Assembly: GCA_017963165.1 (NCBI GenBank)
Contig: JAGCTZ010000120.1
Location: forward strand, 1-64,000
Direction of reading: 5' to 3'
DNA from: Treponema sp.
GTDB taxonomy: Bacteria; Spirochaetota; Spirochaetia; Treponematales; Treponemataceae
DNA: 64,000 bases
Part shown: piece by piece, positions 45,401-53,199 of the stretch
Layout of the letters: each line of letters begins with the position of its first letter
Numbering within the stretch: position 1 is the first letter of the stretch
Position numbers and translations under genes: made by a program
The notes under the pieces: generated by a model
The model's input: the letters and a program-made list of their open reading frames with translations, nothing else
What the model was told of the DNA's origin: nothing
The model's database searches: none

Positions 45401-47064
45401 GAACTCTTGCTCGAAAGAATTATTCTGTAGGAGATTTACTCCTTAACGACTGTACACTTGTGCCATACAGTGAAAATTCTTTTACAACAGAGCAGATTGA
45501 AAAGGCTGTAGGTATTGTTTATGCACTTGATGAAAACGGTGCACCGCGCGGTATTCTTGGTCTGAAAAACTCTGGAGAAAATGAATATGCTTGGGCTGCA
45601 CAAAATACTTCAGGATGTGAAGCTGCTTTCTCAGATATACAGATTAAGGACAGTTTGATTGCGCCTAGTGACGGAACAGCTTTTTCTTCATATGTTTCTT
45701 CGGGTGAGACTCACTATTTAACCGGTGATTTGGATGGCAGCGATAACTGGGCATACATCTGTGTTTTAGATCCGTCGGGAACCGCTGATGCTGAGACAAA
45801 CTATCCGGCATTTAATTATGTAAACAATTATACTTCAACAGCTACAAATCTGGCTGATACTTTTTATGAAAGCGGCTGGTATATGCCTAGTGCCACAGAA
45901 TTATGTTATATTTCTCAGAATAAAGTCATTTTGAATAATGTACTCTCTAAACTTAACGAAACGCAGCTCGCAGATGGAATGTATTGGTCTTCAACCGCTG
46001 TGTTTGAAGCGGATCATAGTTTATCTGTACTTGTAGATATTTCAGAAGGTTCTATTAGCAGTCATGATAGGTTTGCAGCGGATGGACATATTTGTGTAGT
46101 GCGTTCTGTAAAGTGTATCCCAGAGTTTACAGTTTCGTTCAATACAAATGGAGGATCTGTAGTACCATCACAGAAAGTTTCAAAGAACATAGCTGCAGTA
46201 TCTCCAACAGATCCTACAAAATCAGGCTATGTATTTGATGGCTGGTATACATCGACAGATGGAGGTGCAACACTTTCTGCCACAAAGTATAATTTTAGAG
46301 ATTCTATAACTGCTCATACGTTCCTTTATGCAAAGTGGAATTGGAATGTTTCTGTTGGAGATTTATTGCTTAGTGATGGTACATTTATCACTTACGATGC
46401 AACCCGTACAAACTTTAGCACAGAACTTACGGCTGGAAAGTCTCCTGTAGGTGTTGTTTATGATATTGATGCAACTGGTGCTCCAAGAGGTGTATTAGGA
46501 GTAATGAACTCTGGTGAGACAAAATATGCATGGGCTAAATCTGGAACTACAGGGACTACAACAGCATTTGAAGATATTCAGACTTCACAAGAAAATACAG
46601 AACCTGCAGAAGGAACTCCATATTTTGAATTTGTAATTAGCGGTACAACTTACTATTTAACAGGGGATTTGGATGGAAGTAATAACTGGAGTCAAATATG
46701 TGCACAAGACCCGTCGGGAACCGCTGATGCTGAGACAAACTACCCTGCATTTAATTATGCAAACACCTACGCACAAACAGCAGGACTTACTGGTGATTAT
46801 GCTTCTGGCTGGTATATGCCAAGTGCTGCAGAACTTTACTGTATTTACAGTAACAAAGATACATTGAATACAGTTCTTTCTGCAGTTAATTCTACTTCAG
46901 GGTTTACAGCCAATACTTTTGCTAGCGACTGGTACTTTTCATCGTCCCAGTTTGGGGACGCCGATTTCTTCGTATGGGGCGTTGGATTCAGCGATGGCAG
47001 CTTCACCGACTGCGACAAGGACAGCGATGGAAGTGTCTGCGTTGTCCGGGCTTTTAGCAATTAA
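42409..47064 (+). CDS. Giant lipoprotein: beta-helix regions, two FGE/DUF1566-like domains, DGR-like variable region at the 3' end
   Basis: 1551 aa. Lipobox LFSGCDNLNG and N-terminus shared with 38032. InlB repeat near residue 310, then beta-helix regions at about 440-520 and 700-910 (GNGGGLNLASGTET, GGGIYNKGKMTVSDCTITGN, SGAGIYINGGTVTIEDSEITGN). Two C-terminal FGE/DUF1566-like domains follow, at about 1004-1234 and 1313-1551, separated by an InlB repeat. Both contain SGWYMPSAxELxxI and a YxSS motif, showing a domain duplication (DPSGTADAETNYPAFNY is in both). The first copy ends in an AT-rich SVLVDISEGSISSHDRF segment; the second ends in a GC-rich variable-region-like segment (46942-47055). 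Last gene of the second operon. Function: surface adhesin or ligand-binding protein, inferred. Confidence 0.85.
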   Translation: MKKSFFYNIVCTLSILMTFALFSGCDNLNGKFSQENNKSNKTYLKIDVASARNAARGTALPGFDISSISDFTFTIQGKGPDDSELQPLATETNPSGVYSGLTALTGASFPIQTGEWIFKLTASKDGTIFSDQISKTITIGSNTISFNLVWDETSISGTGSISFIFNFSEASNADDVKFATTELLVYNSATEEYVTSVTETSIGFDNSRITYAPSNLTAGKYQIIIRLYGDTQKEFPMFTWQEFAIVAGGQESTGYESVSSLNEVFNINWHNLELSGVTAPTTLPLKYTRFSEAYTLPVSGVSRTGAIFDGWYSDENYENKITEIPANSSGTKDIYARFIDSIYIKDGGVAYTDGVDGTRESTALDSIDSAISKIIEYAEPSVNWKIIVVGEVKGTQNIGNALNTTDHAASLKIIGKTGNTTDILNANVGDTAIENGTTLTIQTAVPVTIQNLKITGGNTTGNGGGLNLASGTETTLVNGAEIINNKASGYGTGIYNGGTLRISGSANVDVSNDVYLVSGKKITIAGALSREAYVATITPALYDDNLEILTLADTLIQTTSVEEEYGKFAVTPSEQIEYCLNSAGEIEVKKDVYVSSSSSTHSGNDTTGDGSAFKPYATLETAVTKIKALAEHNPADYVIHVSGDTNCSTVLSVNTVKTVNGEDQQVEGTLGEFTGSTLKICGTNKEQDKLKGWPTGNDGKDLLAITCPNQVTVENLTLYGLATNNCHAALYADLLADVTVKNCIITGNNQTYGTNSAGGGIYNKGKMTVSDCTITGNNSLAGAGVSNAGWMKLERCIISENGNIGNGASAGAGIYNASITSNSYDGELNIINCQIINNILGKKSLNNTTTGKSGAGIYINGGTVTIEDSEITGNTNIKPTANANALYGGGIYLRPDVNSVKLNLKGKVIIQNNTNYDGIENNVYIDRKKSTIKLVNITGSLDPDSRIGITISDEPALTSSFVFTNGINDSGLTTNQLSQVFTSDNKDYDVIFETGAEGTLARKNYSVGDLLLNDCTLVPYSENSFTTEQIEKAVGIVYALDENGAPRGILGLKNSGENEYAWAAQNTSGCEAAFSDIQIKDSLIAPSDGTAFSSYVSSGETHYLTGDLDGSDNWAYICVLDPSGTADAETNYPAFNYVNNYTSTATNLADTFYESGWYMPSATELCYISQNKVILNNVLSKLNETQLADGMYWSSTAVFEADHSLSVLVDISEGSISSHDRFAADGHICVVRSVKCIPEFTVSFNTNGGSVVPSQKVSKNIAAVSPTDPTKSGYVFDGWYTSTDGGATLSATKYNFRDSITAHTFLYAKWNWNVSVGDLLLSDGTFITYDATRTNFSTELTAGKSPVGVVYDIDATGAPRGVLGVMNSGETKYAWAKSGTTGTTTAFEDIQTSQENTEPAEGTPYFEFVISGTTYYLTGDLDGSNNWSQICAQDPSGTADAETNYPAFNYANTYAQTAGLTGDYASGWYMPSAAELYCIYSNKDTLNTVLSAVNSTSGFTANTFASDWYFSSSQFGDADFFVWGVGFSDGSFTDCDKDSDGSVCVVRAFSN
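46942..47055 (+). other. Candidate DGR variable region VR2
   Basis: 38 codons from SSQ to RAF; two more codons (Ser, Asn) precede the stop. I count 65 G+C in 114 nt (57%). Against VR1 I count 38 differences with no indel: 28 at codon positions 1 or 2 and only 10 at position 3, the opposite of neutral drift under purifying selection. 23 of the 38 have A in one copy. The 3' end (GTCTGCG, TGTCCGGGCTTTT) would be the IMH-like constant end. A perfect inverted repeat TTAAAC-T-GTTTAA follows just after the stop. Confidence 0.55.
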
Positions 47065-47168
47065 ACTGTTTAACTTCCGGATGCGCGGATGGGGTTGGTG
47101 TTGTATGTTTAAGATTAATTATAAAATTGTATTTTAATCTAATCTTAACTTAATAATTTTTCTACATT

Positions 47169-48371
47169 TTAAATCTTCGTCGTATACCCAATATCAAAGG
47201 TAAATGCATCATACCACTTTGATGTTGCTATCTTCATGAATTTAATTGAGAACTGTGTATGAATCTCGCCGGAAAGGAAGTTTGTAGACAAATATGGTGT
47301 CATTGTAAGATTAAAGTCACTTTCCAGAAGCTCCATTGGCTTTGCTAAATCCATAAAGTTTTTACCTGTAAGGGAATAAGAAAAGTTTGTTCCAAAGGTA
47401 AAGCGGTTTGCACCAATAGAGAAAGAATCTGCATAAATGTTAAGGTTTACACCAAGTGTGTCATCAACAAAACTAAGCTGATCTACAGTTTCCTGTGGTA
47501 GACTGAAAATTGAAAGATTAACATGTGCACTGTCTATAAGAAGTCTTGGCTCAAACAAAAGGTATAAATCATCAGGAGCAACCTGTGTTCCGCTGCGCTT
47601 TGTAAATGGAACATTAAAAAGTCCAGCCTGAATAAAAAGACTTGTTGTGTAATTGTTTCCAATTAGCATTGTTGTACCGGCATGCCAGTAAAGCTTTTCA
47701 ATAGAAGCAATAACTTCCTGTCCCTGATTTTTGTTAGACATTGGAATACCAATTCCGCCTGCAACATCAAGAGTAAAGAATCTGTATACACATGCAAACC
47801 TTAAATCTGTGTTGATTACATAATAAAGATTATCCTCGTGGTTCAGGTATACGTATCCGCCTAACGCAATTGGAGATGTCATAAAGCGTTTTACATCTGC
47901 AATTCCTATACCAAAGTGAGGGTAGAGTACAGAACCCGAAAGTCCAAGCCAGCTTTCTGTGATTTTAGAAGCAATCGGCTGTATACCAAAATATCTTTGA
48001 AGGAAAATATCAGAACCAATAGGGTCGTAAGTTCCCATAAAGGCGCTGAAGTAATTTGCGCTAAGCTCTGTCTGTGTCTTAAAAATCAGCGACATTTCGT
48101 CTATTTTAAAGAAGGCTGGTGTTTTATGAAAAAGTTCTTTGCCAAGAAAATCCTGTGTGTCAATTGAAAATTCCAGATGACCCCACATATTTTGCGAAAA
48201 ATTAAACTGGCCCTGGAAAAAGGCCTGAAGCGAAAGATCCGGATCATAATCTGTTGTAGACGGATTTGATGCATAGTTTAGTTTTCCGCCGGAATATCCA
48301 CTAAAGGCTGCATGCGCAAATAATCCTGTAGTGAGAGAAAGAACTGCGGCTATTAATAATATTTTTTTCAT
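47169..48371 (-). CDS. Exported protein, probable outer-membrane beta-barrel
   Basis: 400 aa. Signal peptide MKKILLIAAVLSLTTGLFAHA. The mature part is rich in aromatic residues and alternating strands (FQGQFNFSQNMWGHLEFSID, LFQRY-type and FTFGTNFSYSL segments) and ends YDAFTFDIGYTTKI, which suits a barrel strand. No family recognised; Treponema genomes carry many such proteins. ATG 48371 follows GGAG; a longer frame to 48419 would translate the dispersed repeat in the gap. It lies 44 nt after the chemoreceptor gene on the same strand and converges with the giant lipoprotein gene. Confidence 0.7.
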   Translation of the reverse strand: MKKILLIAAVLSLTTGLFAHAAFSGYSGGKLNYASNPSTTDYDPDLSLQAFFQGQFNFSQNMWGHLEFSIDTQDFLGKELFHKTPAFFKIDEMSLIFKTQTELSANYFSAFMGTYDPIGSDIFLQRYFGIQPIASKITESWLGLSGSVLYPHFGIGIADVKRFMTSPIALGGYVYLNHEDNLYYVINTDLRFACVYRFFTLDVAGGIGIPMSNKNQGQEVIASIEKLYWHAGTTMLIGNNYTTSLFIQAGLFNVPFTKRSGTQVAPDDLYLLFEPRLLIDSAHVNLSIFSLPQETVDQLSFVDDTLGVNLNIYADSFSIGANRFTFGTNFSYSLTGKNFMDLAKPMELLESDFNLTMTPYLSTNFLSGEIHTQFSIKFMKIATSKWYDAFTFDIGYTTKI

Positions 48372-48386
48372 AAAATAACTCCTTTT

Positions 48387-48411
48387 GCCCTTCGACAAGC
48401 TCAGGGACCCC
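48387..48411 (-). repeat. Dispersed interrupted palindrome, copy 8
   Basis: Minus strand: GGGTCCCT, loop GAGCTTGTCG, AAGGGC. Between the chemoreceptor stop and the barrel-protein start, so on the shared transcript if one exists. Confidence 0.85.
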
Positions 48412-48415
48412 ATTA

Positions 48416-50566
48416 TCAAACCTTAAACTGATCAATCTGGCTGCTTATATCATTAATAGAAGACTGCATTTGTGGTGCAATTGAACTAAGCTCGTTTCCG
48501 GACTGATTAATCTTGTCGGCTCCTGTTATGATTTTCTGCATGCTTTCCTTCATTTTGTCTGTTGCATCCTGAAGGTTCCTTATTTCTGCAAGAATAGACT
48601 GATTTCCTGTTGCCATTTCGTGGCTGGCAGAACGTACTTCTGTTGTTGTGTCATTCATTACATGCAAGGCTTCTCCAATCTGTTTTGAACCGGAATTCTG
48701 TTCTTCCATTGCATCATGAATCTGACGTACAATATCATCTGTTGAATTAATAAGCTCTGCAACCTTTTTAAGTGCTTCGTAAGATTCTGTAGATGCGGCT
48801 ACTACTTCCGAAACAGAGGTTACAATCTGTGCAAGCTGTTCGCTGATCTTGTTTGACTCGCGTGCAGAGTTGTCTGAAAGCTTTTTAATTTCATCTGCTA
48901 CTACGCTAAAGCCTCGACCGGAATCTCCTGCATGTGCTGCTTCAATTGCGGCATTCATGGCAAGAAGGTTTGTCTGGCTTGCAATTTTTGCAATTACAAG
49001 GTTTGCACCCTGTAAGGCTTCGGACTGAGCTTCGATATCCTTAATTTTATTACTTACAACCTGCTGCTTTTCTACGCCGCTTGTTGTGTGTGCCAGAAGT
49101 GTATCAAAGGCTTCTGCCATCTGTTCAACAGATTTATTAACAGAAGCAATATTTCCAATCATCTGTTCAACTGCTGTAGAAGCCTGTGCAACTCCGTTTG
49201 ACTGGGTTTCAATCATTTTTTCGAGCGATTCAATGTTAGAAGAAATTTCTGTAATTGCTGTTGCTGTAAGAGAAACGCTTTCACCTTGAATTACAATTTC
49301 CTTTTTAACATCTTCGATATTTGCATAAACTTCGGAAATAGAGGTAGAGGTTTCGACAATATTTGTACTCATTGCCGTTCCTACTGTTGTAAGGCTTTCC
49401 TTTGATTTTTTGATATCTGTAATTATGCCCTGCAATTTTTCTTCAAACTGATTAAAACCGCTTACAACCTGGCCAATTTCATCTTTGGAATTATGTTCAA
49501 TTCTTTGTGTAAGATCTGCGTTTCCTGTTGCAATTGTATTGATTGCATCCTTTACTTTTTTAAGAGGCTTCATGGAAAGGGTAATGATAATTCCAAGTAA
49601 TGCAACCGCACCAATTGTAAGAATTGAAATAAAGATAATAATTCCGTTTCTCATTGAATTAATGCCGGACTGGAAGTCGCTGTATGGAACTACATTTATT
49701 GCAACCCATTTTGTGTCCGGTACACGTTCAAAAGCTAGAATATATGTTTCGCCCTTATCTTTATATTTTATAAGACCGCTTTGTTCTGTTTTTATTTTCT
49801 GGATTTCATTTATATATGCTTCATTTCCTGTTTCTAATGCATTTGCAAAAATACTTTCGGTTGTATATTCTTCAAGAACGGCATCTGGAGACATAAGTCC
49901 TTCGGATGCGATTATAATACCAGGGGAGTGGAGTTCTGAATAAGCTTCGTTTTCTCCACCGGGACCGTCGTTTAAAGTTATAAGGAAGGCGGGTCTGTCG
50001 TTTCCTGCTTTATGATTTACTGCAAGCTTACTTATCTGAAGTCCGTCAATAACGCAGAAAAGAACGTTAATAATCTGATTGCTTTCATCAAAAACAGGAA
50101 CTGAATAAAAAACTGCAGGAGCATTTGTTACCTTGTTGATAAATGGGTCTGTCTGGAAGCGGGCGGCTGTTTTGAATGGCTGTTTAAAATAATTTCGTTC
50201 TGCAAAAGAAATCATTCTTGCACCGTTGTTAATCCAGGCATAGCCTTCTTTATCAAGAATACATACATCAATATAATCATCATCAAGAATTGTAGCACCA
50301 TAAATTGTATGTGTTTTATCAAGCAGGGAAATATCAGGATTTCGGATTTCGGGGAGGGCAGCAAGGGTTTCGAGCATTTTGAATTCTTTTTCATTGGAAG
50401 ACTTTATGGAGTCTGCAGTCGCATGAACCGATTCAACAATCGACTTGGACATTTCATTTTCAAGACTTTTCTTAGCGCTTCTTATAGAAATAACACCAAT
50501 GCTGATGAATGAAATAATCATTACAACCAGAGAAATCAGACTGATTTTCAAACTTAAGCTTTTCAT
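48416..50566 (-). CDS. Methyl-accepting chemotaxis protein
   Basis: 716 aa. TM1 (about 7-27), a dCache-type periplasmic ligand domain ([32 protein letters not shown]), TM2 (about 308-331), HAMP, and a long cytoplasmic signalling coiled coil with the conserved tip [18 protein letters not shown], then [14 protein letters not shown]. It signals to the CheA-CheW complex whose genes are divergent from it (50761 onward). No C-terminal CheR-tethering pentapeptide is seen. Good Shine-Dalgarno (AGGAGG) and a TATAAT (50606-50611, minus strand) with a 39-nt leader. Ligand not predictable. Confidence 0.95.
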   Translation of the reverse strand: MKSLSLKISLISLVVMIISFISIGVISIRSAKKSLENEMSKSIVESVHATADSIKSSNEKEFKMLETLAALPEIRNPDISLLDKTHTIYGATILDDDYIDVCILDKEGYAWINNGARMISFAERNYFKQPFKTAARFQTDPFINKVTNAPAVFYSVPVFDESNQIINVLFCVIDGLQISKLAVNHKAGNDRPAFLITLNDGPGGENEAYSELHSPGIIIASEGLMSPDAVLEEYTTESIFANALETGNEAYINEIQKIKTEQSGLIKYKDKGETYILAFERVPDTKWVAINVVPYSDFQSGINSMRNGIIIFISILTIGAVALLGIIITLSMKPLKKVKDAINTIATGNADLTQRIEHNSKDEIGQVVSGFNQFEEKLQGIITDIKKSKESLTTVGTAMSTNIVETSTSISEVYANIEDVKKEIVIQGESVSLTATAITEISSNIESLEKMIETQSNGVAQASTAVEQMIGNIASVNKSVEQMAEAFDTLLAHTTSGVEKQQVVSNKIKDIEAQSEALQGANLVIAKIASQTNLLAMNAAIEAAHAGDSGRGFSVVADEIKKLSDNSARESNKISEQLAQIVTSVSEVVAASTESYEALKKVAELINSTDDIVRQIHDAMEEQNSGSKQIGEALHVMNDTTTEVRSASHEMATGNQSILAEIRNLQDATDKMKESMQKIITGADKINQSGNELSSIAPQMQSSINDISSQIDQFKV

Positions 50567-50725
50567 ATAATTTCCTCCTGTTACTCTTAAACCCGACGTA
50601 ATTCTATTATATACCCATTTGGGAAATAGGACTACATTTTAGTATCGGCAGATTTTTGCCTAAAAATAACAATTTTCGCGTTGTTTAAGGGATATTTAAA
50701 TTTTTCATTTTTTTGTAGTTTTATC

Positions 50726-50753
50726 TTGAAAACTTGGATTTTCGGTATATAAT
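50726..50753 (+). promoter_or_regulatory. Promoter of the cheA operon, predicted leaderless
   Basis: TTGAAA (50726-50731), 16-nt spacer, TATAAT (50748-50753), then only 7 nt to the cheA ATG. No Shine-Dalgarno. Confidence 0.6.
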
Positions 50754-50760
50754 AGATGTT

Positions 50761-53187
50761 ATGAGTGATTATCTTGACCCAAACAATGAGGAACTCTTAA
50801 AGGACTTTTTTGCAGAGGCAGAACAACAGGTTGAGCAGCTCGAAAGCAATATTCTTGTGATAGAGAATGATCCTTCTAATCATGAGGCTATTGATGAAAT
50901 ATTCCGCGCTGCACATACCTTAAAAGGTGGTTCCGCTACTGTTGAAATGATGGAGTTGTCTCACTTTACACACTCCGTTGAAGATGTCCTTGATGAAATT
51001 CGTTCGGACAGAGTTTCAATTGATGAAGACGTTGTAGACTTATTGCTTACTTCAATCGATGTTATTAAGGCAATGCTTGAAGCAAGACAGAATGGTACTG
51101 TTTATGGTGAAAATATAGACAGTATAATAGAAAAGCTTAAGTCTTATATCCCTGAAAAGGGTGCTAAAGCCGCACCTAAAAAGGCTCCTGCTAAAGCAGC
51201 TCCTGTTGCACAGCCTGTTAAGGCCGCTCCTGCACCTGCTGCAGCACAAAGTGGAATTGAACTTCCACCAATGAGCGAAGATGATTATATGGAGCTTAGA
51301 GCTGCATGTGAGGGTAGTCAGAGCCTCTGGTGTGTAGCTGTCAAATTTGATGAAAATAATCCTATGAATACTGTTGGTGGTATTCAGGTTTTTGCTGCTC
51401 TTAAGGCAGTGGGAAATGTTCTTAAAACTATTCCTGATTTTGATGCACTTTACGAAGATCAGTTCTATGAGAATGTTTTCTATTATCTGGCTTCTTCAGA
51501 AAAAGCAGAAACAATCGAGGATGCTTCTTTCTTGAGTGATGTAACTCTTATTACGGATGCACATATGCTTACAGATGATAATTATTCTTCGGAAGCAGCT
51601 GCCTCTACTCAGTCTAGTGAAGCTCCTGTCGCTGCTCCAGTTGCTCCTGCACCAAAACCGGCTGCAGCTCCAGCTCCTGAAGCAAAGCCTCTTGCAGGTC
51701 AGGCAAAGGCAGATGAAATCAACGAAAAAATTGCAGAGAAGAAAGCAGAAGCAAATCCGGAACAGAAAAAGGATGCTCCTGCAGGAACAGGTCATGTTCA
51801 GCAGGGTTCTATCCTCCGCGTAGATTCACGCCGCATCGACAATTTGCTGAACCTTGTATCAGAAGCTGTAATTATAAAGGCTTCTTTCAACCAGCTTGCC
51901 GGTCAGACTGCAAACGAACTTGTTAAATTCCAGTCAGTTGAATCACAGTTCCGCGAAAGATTAAGAAGTCTTATTGATACTCTTCCTGCTTATCTGGAAG
52001 AGCTCCAGCGCGGAGTTCCATTAAATGATATTAAGAAACGCCTTGCAGATCAGTATGGTGACATGGGCAATATGTTTGACCAGTACGAAACTGAATCAAA
52101 AGGCATTACCGGACGTTTCCGTTCTTACACACAGCAGCTTGGTACAATTGCAGGCGAACTTCAGGAAGGCGTAATGAAAATCCGAATGGTTCCAATCAAT
52201 CAGATTTTCAGCCGATTCCCTCGTGTTGTGCGAGACCTTCAGCGTGATTTGAACAAGAAAATCAATCTGGAAATAGAAGGTGAGGATACAGAACTTGATA
52301 AGTCAGTAGTAGAAGATCTTCTTGATCCTATTATGCACTGTGTTCGTAATTCTGTTGATCATGGTATTGAAGCTCCAGAAGTTCGAAAAGCTGCCGGTAA
52401 ACCAGAAACTGGTACTGTACTTCTTAAAGCATCTAACGAAGGAAACCTTATCGTTATTGAAATAAAAGATGATGGTGCCGGAATTGATGTAGAAAAGATA
52501 CGTAAAAAAGCTGTTGAAAACGGTCTTATTCATCCGGATAAGGTTATTACAGATCAGGATGCTTATCAGCTTATCATGCAGCCAGGTTTCTCTACTGCAG
52601 ATAAGATTTCTAATATTTCTGGACGCGGTGTTGGTCTTGACGTTGTAAAAACAATGATTAATAACATCAAGGGTAGCATTTCAATCAACTCCGTAAAGGG
52701 ACAGGGAACTTCTTTCATCATAAAGATTCCTCTTACTCTTGCTATTATTCAGGGTCTGCTTGTTCGCGTTGGTTCAGAGATTTACTCTATTCCTATTGCA
52801 AACGTTATCGAAAGTCAGTGTATCAATATCAATGAAATCAGCCATATTGATAACTACGAAATCATGAACGTTCGTAATGAAGTAATCAGTGTGCTTCGTC
52901 TTTCACGCCTGTTTAATATTCAGGAATCTCAGATGGGCGATGAATGTTATATAGTAATTGTTGGAACCCAGGAAAAGAAGATTGGTGTTATGGTTGATGC
53001 GCTCATCGGCGAAGAGGACGTTGTAATCAAGCCTTTGCGCGACAAGTTTACCAATTCTCCGGGAATTGCCGGTGCTTCTATTCTGGGAGACGGTTCTGTT
53101 TCGTTGATTATTGATGTCAGCCAGCTTCTTGATTTAGGCGTTAAACAGGAATTACTGGCCCAGGCAAATGCCAGGATGAACGGGTAA
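50761..53187 (+). CDS. cheA: Chemotaxis histidine kinase CheA
   Basis: 808 aa. P1 Hpt domain with H52 in AAHTLKGGSATVE; a long Ala/Pro linker with a P2-like module; P3 dimerisation helices (about 350-470); P4 kinase domain with N box HCVRNSVDHGIEAP, G1 DDGAGI, and G2 GRGVGLDVVKTM; P5 CheW-like domain at the C-terminus. Receives receptor signals and phosphorylates CheY to control flagellar rotation. ATG 50761 is the first start giving the usual treponemal N-terminus (MSDYLDPNNEEL); an in-frame TTG at 50734 is upstream but is where the -10 region lies. First gene of cheA-cheWR-cheX-cheY, with 6-17 nt gaps between genes. Confidence 0.97.
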   Translation: MSDYLDPNNEELLKDFFAEAEQQVEQLESNILVIENDPSNHEAIDEIFRAAHTLKGGSATVEMMELSHFTHSVEDVLDEIRSDRVSIDEDVVDLLLTSIDVIKAMLEARQNGTVYGENIDSIIEKLKSYIPEKGAKAAPKKAPAKAAPVAQPVKAAPAPAAAQSGIELPPMSEDDYMELRAACEGSQSLWCVAVKFDENNPMNTVGGIQVFAALKAVGNVLKTIPDFDALYEDQFYENVFYYLASSEKAETIEDASFLSDVTLITDAHMLTDDNYSSEAAASTQSSEAPVAAPVAPAPKPAAAPAPEAKPLAGQAKADEINEKIAEKKAEANPEQKKDAPAGTGHVQQGSILRVDSRRIDNLLNLVSEAVIIKASFNQLAGQTANELVKFQSVESQFRERLRSLIDTLPAYLEELQRGVPLNDIKKRLADQYGDMGNMFDQYETESKGITGRFRSYTQQLGTIAGELQEGVMKIRMVPINQIFSRFPRVVRDLQRDLNKKINLEIEGEDTELDKSVVEDLLDPIMHCVRNSVDHGIEAPEVRKAAGKPETGTVLLKASNEGNLIVIEIKDDGAGIDVEKIRKKAVENGLIHPDKVITDQDAYQLIMQPGFSTADKISNISGRGVGLDVVKTMINNIKGSISINSVKGQGTSFIIKIPLTLAIIQGLLVRVGSEIYSIPIANVIESQCININEISHIDNYEIMNVRNEVISVLRLSRLFNIQESQMGDECYIVIVGTQEKKIGVMVDALIGEEDVVIKPLRDKFTNSPGIAGASILGDGSVSLIIDVSQLLDLGVKQELLAQANARMNG

Positions 53188-53199
53188 GGGGGCATGAGA

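Noticed and set aside
47119..47131. Terminator between the giant lipoprotein and the barrel gene
   Set aside because: AAAAT-TGT-ATTTT is a very weak AT-only stem without a distinct T tail.
47056..47168. DGR template repeat or accessory gene after VR2
   Set aside because: Only 113 nt of mostly AT-rich sequence; no second copy of TCGTCCCAG or GTCCGGGC found there or elsewhere besides the two variable regions.
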